A DNA stretch of 9,541 nt from Alphaproteobacteria bacterium (GTDB taxonomy: Bacteria; Pseudomonadota; Alphaproteobacteria; UBA7887): NCBI GenBank assembly GCA_028289725.1, contig JANQOH010000107.1, forward strand, positions 1 through 9,541, read 5' to 3'. The notes below the pieces were generated by a model. It worked only from the letters and a program-made list of their open reading frames with translations, ran no database searches and was not told the origin of the DNA. The position numbers were made by a program, and so were the translations under genes. Within the stretch, counting starts at the first letter, position 1. Each line of letters begins with the position of its first letter. Positions 1 to 5,213 of this stretch are shown in pieces.

Positions 1-1
1 G

Positions 2-781
2 CAGGGTGGCAGCGACGCGGCGGCGATCGCCACGCGTGCCGAACGGGACGGTGACGGCTATCTGCTCAACGGCGAGAAGGCGTGGATCACCAACACGCCG
101 CACGCCGATTTGCTGAATGTCTATGCGCAGACCGATCCCGCGTTGGGCGCGCGCGGCATCGCGAGCATTCTGGTCCCAGCCGACGCGCCGGGCGTCACCC
201 GCCTGCCCGTCTACGACATGCTCGGCGGCTACGCGATCGGCGCCGGCGGTTTTCGCTTGGAGAACGTGCGGGTGAACGCGGACCAAGTGCTCGTGCCGGC
301 CGATGAAGGCTTTAAGGCAGCGCTCGCCGGTATCGACCGGGCGCGCGCCTGTGTTTCGGCCATGTGCGCCGGCATGCTGCGCGCCGGCTTGGACACGGTG
401 ACGCCCCGCTTGATCGAACGTCATGCTTTCGGCCGCCCGCTCGCCGACCAACAAGGGCTACAATGGCAGCTCGCCGACGTCGCGACCAATCTGCGCGCCG
501 CGCGCCTGCTCGCCTATGACGCCGCCAGACGGATCGACCAAGGCGAACCCGCCGGGGAAGCGGCCGCGCACGCCAAAAAATTCGCCACCACCGCCGCCTT
601 TGACGGCCTCACCGCGTGCATGCAAGCGATGGGCGCCGACGGCCTGAAACAGGATTTCCCCCTCGCCCGCCACCTGGCAGCCGCCAAGATGGTGCAATAC
701 ATGGACGGCACCACCGAAATCCAAAACCTCGTCATCGCCCGCGCCATGAGAAAGGCGTATGAGGGCGGCCGGGCGGATTGA
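2..781 (+). CDS. acyl-CoA dehydrogenase, C-terminal part (5' end outside window)
   Basis: This is an FAD-dependent acyl-CoA dehydrogenase, which oxidises an acyl-CoA thioester to the 2-enoyl-CoA and passes electrons to ETF. The frame is open from base 2, giving 259 residues with no start in the window. Seen: the first visible residues are QGGSD, followed by LNGEKAWITN at about 23-32, the usual middle beta-domain signature. A helical C-terminal domain follows, with an ARAC helix near 115, GADGL near 209 and the terminal DGTTEIQNLVIARA near 235-248. Residue 235 (codon 704-706) is Asp where short- and medium-chain enzymes usually have the catalytic Glu of a YEGT motif, so activity or subgroup is uncertain. 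Substrate cannot be read from the sequence. Its last 71 bp recur at 1333-1403. Family assignment is firm; chain-length specificity is unknown. Confidence 0.93.
   Translation, partial: QGGSDAAAIATRAERDGDGYLLNGEKAWITNTPHADLLNVYAQTDPALGARGIASILVPADAPGVTRLPVYDMLGGYAIGAGGFRLENVRVNADQVLVPADEGFKAALAGIDRARACVSAMCAGMLRAGLDTVTPRLIERHAFGRPLADQQGLQWQLADVATNLRAARLLAYDAARRIDQGEPAGEAAAHAKKFATTAAFDGLTACMQAMGADGLKQDFPLARHLAAAKMVQYMDGTTEIQNLVIARAMRKAYEGGRAD
711..781 (+). repeat. 71-bp direct repeat, copy 1 (3' end of dehydrogenase gene)
   Basis: Bases 711-781 align without gaps to 1333-1403 (offset 622) with 61 of 71 identical by hand count. This copy is the genuine end of the dehydrogenase gene. Similarity stops sharply on both sides: the bases before 711 and after 781 do not match those before 1333 and after 1403. 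The region between the copies holds the membrane-protein gene at 815-1273. Confidence 0.9.
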
Positions 782-814
782 TCCCCATCGCCGATGCAGG
801 AGAAGTTGCGCCGA

Positions 815-1273
815 TTAATGCGCTGACGCTCCACGTCGTATGTCGGCCACCAAATTGAGCAATGACATCAGCGCGATCGCGGCTGGCCACGGACCGTACA
901 CAATACCAATCAGACGCGCCCCTATTTGCCGATTGCCATCCTTGACAGCGGACGCGTGGTCGGGACCGCAGGGTGACCCACCGACAAACAGTGTCTCATG
1001 CCATATCGACGCGTTAAGCGTGACCGACCAGACCGACAAACCAAGCACTAAAACCAAGCCAACGATGTTGCAAACGAAAGCGAATAAGCCCCGCGTCGAA
1101 TGCCGTTGCCACCAAATCCAGACCATCAGGACCGAAGCCACCAACAGCAACGGACTGCTCAACCACACGCCGGTCATGAATGGACCTTGCGCGCCTTGCG
1201 TACAGGTACCGAATGTTCCTAGGCGCTGTAGTAAGATCGCAAATGGCATGAGTAATGCGGCGATCAGAGACAT
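815..1273 (-). CDS. small four-helix membrane protein of unknown function
   Basis: This gene encodes 152 residues; I do not recognise a family. Seen: hydrophobic segments at about 3-17, 36-55, 63-86 and 121-143, so probably four membrane helices. The loop WQRHSTRG (about 55-62) and the tail DIRRGASAH are basic, which by the positive-inside rule puts both ends in the cytoplasm. The loops after helices 1 and 3 would then be periplasmic; each has a Cys (C24 and C102), so a disulfide is possible. The start is well supported: GGAGA at 1281-1285 sits 7 bases before the ATG, and a promoter-like pair lies just upstream. The gene runs against its neighbours and has lower GC (48% in 1021-1080, against 70% in 541-600). 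It sits exactly between the two copies of the dehydrogenase 3' end, which suggests it arrived by insertion or rearrangement. Confidence 0.75.
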   Translation of the reverse strand: MSLIAALLMPFAILLQRLGTFGTCTQGAQGPFMTGVWLSSPLLLVASVLMVWIWWQRHSTRGLFAFVCNIVGLVLVLGLSVWSVTLNASIWHETLFVGGSPCGPDHASAVKDGNRQIGARLIGIVYGPWPAAIALMSLLNLVADIRRGASAH

Positions 1274-1295
1274 TTTAGTCTCTCCGGGGTCGCTG

Positions 1296-1324
1296 ATTTC
1301 AAACTATTGTCTCATACGGCTCAA
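1296..1324 (-). promoter_or_regulatory. candidate sigma70-type promoter for the membrane-protein gene
   Basis: On the minus strand TTGAGC (1324-1319, 4 of 6 to TTGACA) is followed after exactly 17 bases by TGAAAT (1301-1296, 4 of 6 to TATAAT). It lies 23 bases upstream of the start codon at 1273, in a locally AT-rich stretch. Both boxes are imperfect, so this is a weak prediction supported mainly by spacing and position. Confidence 0.3.
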
Positions 1325-1332
1325 AATTTGCT

Positions 1333-1403
1333 CCACGGAAATCCAGAACCTCGTCATCGCACGCGCCGTGCGAAAGGCGCATGAGCGCGGCCTAGCGGAC
1401 TGA
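1333..1403 (+). pseudogene. remnant of the 3' end of an acyl-CoA dehydrogenase gene (direct repeat copy 2)
   Basis: The frame encodes TEIQNLVIARA followed by VRKAHERGLAD and TGA, the same C-terminus as the dehydrogenase ending at 781, but with no dehydrogenase sequence before it. Ten of 71 bases differ from copy 1. Five of the nine changed codons are synonymous (Thr, Gln, Ala, Arg, Asp); the other four give Met to Val, Tyr to His, Gly to Arg and Arg to Leu. The frame and stop are intact, so the copies probably diverged while both were coding. It is best read as the tail of a lost tandem paralogue, or of a related gene brought in by recombination. It is not an independently translated gene: the open frame upstream of it is the antisense of the membrane-protein gene. 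Confidence 0.8.
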
Positions 1404-1566
1404 TCAGAGCCGCGCGCAAGGCTGTATGTGATCGGGCCCGCCTAAGCGTTCGTCGCTGGAATTTGGAAGCCCTGCCGGTTCAAATCAGTGTCGGACGGTA
1501 CACCGCCCGCGGACCGTGTGTTATTGCGTCCCGCATCGAGCTGCACCGAACGGAAATCAAGTACCG

Positions 1567-2766
1567 ATGTCTCGGACGCACGTCCCCTTGTCCTCGTTGA
1601 ATCGGGGGCGATTGCAACTGGTTGTTTTCGCGCTCGTGGCCGCCGCGACCGCGAACATCTACATCACGCAGCCGGTCTTGCCGGTGCTCCAGGACGAATT
1701 CGCCGCGAGCGCGCTTGTCGTTTCCTATACCGTCGCAGCGGTGATCCTCGGCATCGCCGTGGCCAACATGCCGTTCGGGGCCTTGGTCGACCGCTTGACC
1801 ATCCGGCCGATTATCCTCGCAGGCACGTTGGTTGTGGCTGCCGCGGCACTGGTGTGCGCGGTTACTGGGAGCCTCTGGCTGCTGATCGGCGCGCGGTTCG
1901 TGCAAGGGCTTTTCATCCCCGCCCTCACCACCTGCTTGGTCGCCTTCCTTTCGCGCACTTTGCCGCCGGAACGGCTGGGTGTCGTCATGGGATCCTATGT
2001 GTCGGCGACGGTCGTCGGCGGACTCGGCGGTCGTCTTTTGGGCGGCTGGATCCATCCGCCCCTAGACTGGCGCTACGCATTCGTCTCGGCCGCCGCGCTC
2101 ATATTGGCCGCCGGCCTTTTGGCTTTATTGGCACTTCCCAGGGAAACGGCCGCCCCCGCCGCGCCAAAGCGCCGGCTGAGCTACTTGAAACTGGTCGGCC
2201 AATGGCCCCTGCTCCGGATCTTTCTGGTCTCTTTCAGCGGATTTTTCGTGTTCTCATCGATCTTCAATTACTTGCCGTTCCGGCTGGAGGCACCGCCCTT
2301 CAACCTGGACACGGAATGGATCACGCTGCTGTACCTCACCTATTTGGTGGGCATCTTCATGGGCCCCGCAGCCGGCCGACTGAGCGACCGTTTCGGCGGC
2401 GGCGCCACAATGGTCGGCGGCACGCTGGCGCTGGCTTTGGCCGCGATGCTCACGCTCACCGCATCGGTGACGGCTGTCGTCATTGCGCTTTTGTGCGCGT
2501 GCGCCGGGTTCTTCGCCCTCCATACCGCCGCGGTCGGCACCTTGAATCGGCGCATAGACGGCGGGCAAGGCCGGGCCAACGCACTTTACGTCTTGTTCTA
2601 TTATCTCGGCGGTTGGTGCGGCATCACCGTATGCGGTGTGGTGTTCGAAGCCGCCGGCTGGCGCGGCGCTGTCATCCTGTTCGTGGCGGTCTTAATATTG
2701 CCGCTCATGATTGGCATGGCGGAACTCAGAGCACGGAAGGCGCAGGATGGCGGCAAGACGGGCTGA
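1567..2766 (+). CDS. MFS transporter, YnfM-like DHA1 type
   Basis: This is an inner-membrane major facilitator superfamily carrier, probably a proton-driven exporter; the substrate is not identifiable. It has 399 residues, normal for a 12-helix member. Seen: a first helix leading into ANIYITQPVLPVLQDEF, the usual opening of the YnfM-like group; motif A as GALVDRLTIRP in the loop between helices 2 and 3; and a GRLLGGW segment before DWRYAF near the end of the N-terminal half. A basic central loop (APKRRLSYLKL) separates the halves, and a second motif A-like loop, GRLSDRFGGG, lies in the C-terminal half. The ATG at 1567 is chosen because the frame upstream offers only a GTG at 1516 and a non-hydrophobic leader. 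The Shine-Dalgarno is weak (GGA about 12 bases upstream). A dioxygenase gene follows 98 bp downstream on the same strand and may be functionally linked. Confidence 0.92.
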   Translation: MSRTHVPLSSLNRGRLQLVVFALVAAATANIYITQPVLPVLQDEFAASALVVSYTVAAVILGIAVANMPFGALVDRLTIRPIILAGTLVVAAAALVCAVTGSLWLLIGARFVQGLFIPALTTCLVAFLSRTLPPERLGVVMGSYVSATVVGGLGGRLLGGWIHPPLDWRYAFVSAAALILAAGLLALLALPRETAAPAAPKRRLSYLKLVGQWPLLRIFLVSFSGFFVFSSIFNYLPFRLEAPPFNLDTEWITLLYLTYLVGIFMGPAAGRLSDRFGGGATMVGGTLALALAAMLTLTASVTAVVIALLCACAGFFALHTAAVGTLNRRIDGGQGRANALYVLFYYLGGWCGITVCGVVFEAAGWRGAVILFVAVLILPLMIGMAELRARKAQDGGKTG

Positions 2767-2864
2767 ACGCGTGCGTTTACCTGGTTTGCACCGGCCGTGT
2801 GATGACCGGGCTGGGCCAGGCAGTGTATTCTGCCGATAGTTTGGCAGATGAGTGTGTGGGCATC

Positions 2865-3866
2865 ATGGCGAATTTGACGATTGACCCCATTGGCGAGCAG
2901 GACTTCGGCGCGGTCGTGACCGACGTTGACCTCCGCAAACTGGACGACGACACGTTCGCGGAGATCAAGGCCGCGTTCCTGCGGTACGGTTTTCTGGTGT
3001 TACCGGGTCAGTTCCTGAGCGACCAAGAAAACGTTGCTTTCGGCGAGCGCTGGGGCGAGCTCGAGTTTGGCGGCCTGCCGATCGCCAACAGGGAAAAGCA
3101 CGAGGACGGGACCTACGGCGACGTCGTCGCGCTGGACACACGGCGCATGCGCACCAATGTTGGCAACGAAGCCTGGCACACCGACTCCACCTATAAGCCT
3201 GTCAGCAGCAAATGCGCCATGCTGTCAGCCGTTGAGGTGCCGGAGAACGGCGGCGAGACCGAACTGGCCGACATGCGGGCCGGCTACGCCGCCTTGGATG
3301 ACAATACCAAAGCGCGCATCGCCGACCTCAGCGCCTACCACTCGACACAATATTCGCAGGCTAACGATCTGGGCGATTTTCCACCGCAAACCGAAGAGTC
3401 GATTTATCACGGCGAGGCCTATTTGCGGCCGCTGGTCAAAATGCATCCGGAGACCGGAAACAAGAGCGTGTTCGCCGGCCGCCACGCGTTCGGCATTCCC
3501 GGCTTAGCGCGCGACGAAAGCCGGGCGCTTCTGAAATCGCTCGTCGACTTTGCAGTGTCGGATCCGGCGCGGGTCTACACGCATCATTGGCAGGAAGGCG
3601 ACACTTTGTTCTGGGACAACCGCGCTTTGCTCCACCGCGCGTGCCCGTACGACTACAGCCAACCCCGGGTGATGTGCGCGACCCGCGTCGCCGGCGATCC
3701 CGAGACCGAGCTCGCTTACTACCCGGACGACCCGGCGGCGCAAGCCGGCCGCGAAGCGCTCGCCGCCGAACTCGAAATCCTGCGCACCGAAACCCGCGAC
3801 AAACGCTATGGCGCGACCGAAGCCGACGACGAGCATAACCAAACCGTCATGTACGGCCGGCGTTAG
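2865..3866 (+). CDS. TauD/TfdA-family Fe(II)/2-oxoglutarate-dependent dioxygenase
   Basis: This is a cytoplasmic non-haem iron dioxygenase of 333 residues that couples 2-oxoglutarate decarboxylation to substrate hydroxylation. Seen: the N-terminal IGEQDFGAVVTDVDL and FLRYGFLVLPGQ blocks typical of the family; the iron-binding HTD at H105/D107; the distal His H257 in DNRALLHRA; and R268, eleven residues later, as the expected 2-oxoglutarate carboxylate ligand. The second Arg that TauD uses to hold the taurine sulfonate (four residues further on) is Ala272 here, so taurine is unlikely. About 50 extra C-terminal residues, acidic then ending MYGRR, exceed TauD (about 283 residues). The start is uncertain: ATG 2865 gives the family-like N-terminus but has no clear Shine-Dalgarno, and ATG 2802 is in frame 21 codons earlier. 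The MFS gene upstream could move the substrate or product. Confidence 0.93.
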   Translation: MANLTIDPIGEQDFGAVVTDVDLRKLDDDTFAEIKAAFLRYGFLVLPGQFLSDQENVAFGERWGELEFGGLPIANREKHEDGTYGDVVALDTRRMRTNVGNEAWHTDSTYKPVSSKCAMLSAVEVPENGGETELADMRAGYAALDDNTKARIADLSAYHSTQYSQANDLGDFPPQTEESIYHGEAYLRPLVKMHPETGNKSVFAGRHAFGIPGLARDESRALLKSLVDFAVSDPARVYTHHWQEGDTLFWDNRALLHRACPYDYSQPRVMCATRVAGDPETELAYYPDDPAAQAGREALAAELEILRTETRDKRYGATEADDEHNQTVMYGRR

Positions 3867-3967
3867 CGCTGCGGCAAGAGCTTGCACGAAGATGGGCCGC
3901 CGAAGCCAAGGTGAGCCAGCAAGGAAATGCGGCGTTCGGGATTTGGCCGATCATCCCTCTTTGGAAA

Positions 3968-4000
3968 ATTGAAATTCTATTGAATCCAAATTGAACCAAT
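3968..4000 (+). promoter_or_regulatory. three ATTGAA boxes at 11-bp spacing, candidate response-regulator operator
   Basis: ATTGAA occurs at 3968-3973, 3979-3984 and 3990-3995, each start exactly 11 bases after the previous one. The stretch is AT-rich and follows GC-rich coding DNA. It lies 60 to 92 bases upstream of the start of the small exported-protein gene. Direct repeats with an 11-bp period are the known binding geometry of OmpR/PhoB-family response regulators. No convincing -35/-10 pair was found at the expected distance. The repeat is seen directly; the regulator is inferred. Confidence 0.45.
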
Positions 4001-4059
4001 CGGGCTCGGGTCACGACTCAGGGTTACACGTTGTGAAACCTTAGAAATGGAGTAGACCC

Positions 4060-4269
4060 ATGAATATGCCCGTCATTCTGACCGTAGCGATTGCTGCGTC
4101 TTTGTTAGCCTTCAACGCCAACGCCAATCCGTCCACAGGTACGTCGATCCAATCCGCCGAGCCCACGGCCGTCCCGGCACTGGCGTGGCGCTGCGGCAAA
4201 AAGAACCCGGCGATGTGGGGCACCATTGGCAATGGCTGCCTGAAACAAAAGCGGCAGGCGAAGAAGTAG
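4060..4269 (+). CDS. small exported basic protein of unknown function
   Basis: This gene encodes 69 residues; I do not recognise a family. Seen: a classical signal peptide with hydrophobic core PVILTVAIAASLLAF and an ANA signal-peptidase site at residues 20-22. The predicted mature chain is about 47 residues, with a Ser/Thr/Pro-rich start, then a WRCGKKNP segment, a GNGC segment and a lysine-rich end. Two cysteines (C45 and C60) could pair in the periplasm. The gene is real rather than chance: GGAG at 4049-4052 sits 7 bases before the ATG, the signal peptide is convincing, and a strong hairpin with a T-run follows about 70 bases after the stop. The 11-bp-spaced boxes upstream suggest regulated expression. 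The cupin gene downstream also encodes an exported product, but the two are separated by hairpins and are probably distinct transcripts. Confidence 0.72.
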   Translation: MNMPVILTVAIAASLLAFNANANPSTGTSIQSAEPTAVPALAWRCGKKNPAMWGTIGNGCLKQKRQAKK

Positions 4270-4340
4270 TCGCTTGCCACCCTATGCACGATGTCCGTCG
4301 CAAAAACGCACCACGACAACGCACCGTTGCGAAGTAAGCG

Positions 4341-4372
4341 AGCCCTCTCCCCGAGACCGGGAGGGGGCTTTT
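4341..4372 (+). terminator. intrinsic terminator after the small exported-protein gene
   Basis: The arms AGCCCTCTCCC (4341-4351) and GGGAGGGGGCT (4359-4369) form an 11-bp stem with one G-U pair around a 7-base loop, followed by a run of T ending at 4372. The T-run is short (four), but the stem is very GC-rich. It lies 71 bases downstream of the stop codon at 4269. Confidence 0.65.
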
Positions 4373-4497
4373 CGCCCCATGCAAGAGCCCGCCTGGCTTG
4401 GCCCCGGCCCGCAAAGCCAAGAGGCCGAGCCGGCAGAGCGTGCATGGTCGGATGGAATTGTTTCGCGCGCGGGAGTGCGGCATGATCGGCGCCCTGG

Positions 4498-4517
4498 AGC
4501 CCGCATAAGCGGGCTTT
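4498..4517 (+). terminator. hairpin in the leader of the cupin gene (terminator or attenuator)
   Basis: AGCCCGC (4498-4504) and GCGGGCT (4509-4515) form a perfect 7-bp stem with an ATAA loop, followed by TT. It ends about 20 bases before the Shine-Dalgarno of the cupin gene. It could be a second terminator behind the small-protein gene, or a leader hairpin or 5' stabiliser of the cupin mRNA. The T-run is poor, so termination is not assured. Confidence 0.4.
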
Positions 4518-4548
4518 CTGACAAAAACGAGAGACCGGGGAGGAGATT

Positions 4549-5058
4549 ATGCGGACATCACTTGGCATCCTGACGGCGGTGGCCGGATTGTCGCTGGTTG
4601 CGGCGGCGCACGCGCATGACGCGCTCAGCGAAACCGACGGCGATGCGGATATCATCGTTATTGCGCAAAACGAAGTGACGCCGGAAGCCGAGGTCCAGCA
4701 AGCGGCTGACATGAATGCGTCCGGTCCGAAAGAGACCACGGGGATCAAGGCGTTGCGGATGCTCGGCTCCGTACCGTTGGCCGGTGAGTTCGACTCCCCG
4801 GACGAGCGCGTTCTCAGAGGCCGCGAGATCGATATCGAGCCCGGCGGCCGCGTCGCCGTGCACCGCCATGACGGCCGCCCCGGTATCGCCTATATCGTCA
4901 GCGGCGAGCTGACCGAGCACCGCGTCGGTGTCGACGGACCGGTGGTCAAAAAAGCCGGCGACGCGGTTTGGGAGCAAACCGGCACCCTCCACTGGTGGGA
5001 AAACGAAGGCGACACCGTCGCCCGCGTGATCGTCGTTGATCTTGTCCCGCCGGAGTAA
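4549..5058 (+). CDS. exported single-domain cupin protein
   Basis: This gene encodes 169 residues. Seen: an N-terminal signal peptide (hydrophobic ILTAVAGLSLVAAA with an AHA cleavage site at 20-22), an acidic linker to about residue 60, then one cupin domain at about 85-168. Motif 1 is GGRVAVHRHDGRPGIAYIVSG with metal ligands H105 and H107; the usual Glu of the motif is replaced (Gly at the aligned position). Motif 2 is GDAVWEQTGTLHWWEN with H148 and N152. Three His without the Glu may still bind a metal. The start is firm: GGAGG at 4539-4543 lies 5 bases before the ATG, by far the best Shine-Dalgarno in the window. It would act in the periplasm. Substrate is unknown; a small-molecule binding or isomerase/dioxygenase role is possible. 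A perfect 12-bp hairpin follows 6 bases after the stop. Confidence 0.87.
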   Translation: MRTSLGILTAVAGLSLVAAAHAHDALSETDGDADIIVIAQNEVTPEAEVQQAADMNASGPKETTGIKALRMLGSVPLAGEFDSPDERVLRGREIDIEPGGRVAVHRHDGRPGIAYIVSGELTEHRVGVDGPVVKKAGDAVWEQTGTLHWWENEGDTVARVIVVDLVPPE

Positions 5059-5064
5059 GCGGGC

Positions 5065-5094
5065 GGGCCGAGCCGACCAAGATCGGCTCGGCCC
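5065..5094. terminator. 12-bp perfect hairpin between convergent genes
   Basis: GGGCCGAGCCGA (5065-5076) and TCGGCTCGGCCC (5083-5094) are exact reverse complements around a 6-base loop, starting 6 bases after the cupin stop codon. No T-run follows on either strand, so it is not a textbook intrinsic terminator. Its position between the cupin gene and the oppositely oriented secretion operon fits 3'-end formation or mRNA protection. Confidence 0.55.
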
Positions 5095-5213
5095 CAAACA
5101 TCTCAGTCGGTTGAGCCTAAGGTCGGCTTTTGGCCAATTGTGTTCATTTCCCGTAGGAACAGCGATATCGAGAAGTCGACGAATAGGCGCCTAAGCGCTC
5201 GGCAACAGCAGCG

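Noticed and set aside
840..1403. A 187-codon open frame on the plus strand ending in dehydrogenase-like residues
   Set aside because: Most of it is the antisense of the membrane-protein gene, with no membrane or domain character and no Shine-Dalgarno. Only its last 24 codons are real homology, already listed as the 71-bp remnant.
1465..1500. GGTTCAAATC near 1479, resembling a tRNA T-loop and a possible attachment site
   Set aside because: The flanking bases GCCGG and CAGTG do not pair to form a T-stem, and no acceptor or anticodon arm can be drawn around it.
2829..2847. CTGCC/GGCAG inverted repeat before the dioxygenase start
   Set aside because: A 5-bp stem with an 8-base loop and no T-run is too weak to call a terminator or operator.
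1488..3866. One 792-codon frame that could be read as a fusion protein ahead of the dioxygenase
   Set aside because: The first 430 or so codons are the out-of-frame shadow of the MFS gene (Arg-rich, low complexity); the dioxygenase domain only begins near 2865.
4041..4748. A 235-codon minus-strand frame opposite the small exported protein and cupin start
   Set aside because: It is antisense to two better supported genes and crosses both hairpins. It has no domain and no Shine-Dalgarno, so it looks like a GC-rich shadow frame.
5184..5193. TAGGCGCCTA 10-bp palindrome next to AGCGCT, downstream of the fusion-protein gene
   Set aside because: A 10-bp palindrome without a loop cannot form a useful hairpin and has no T-run. 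It may be chance in GC-rich DNA.
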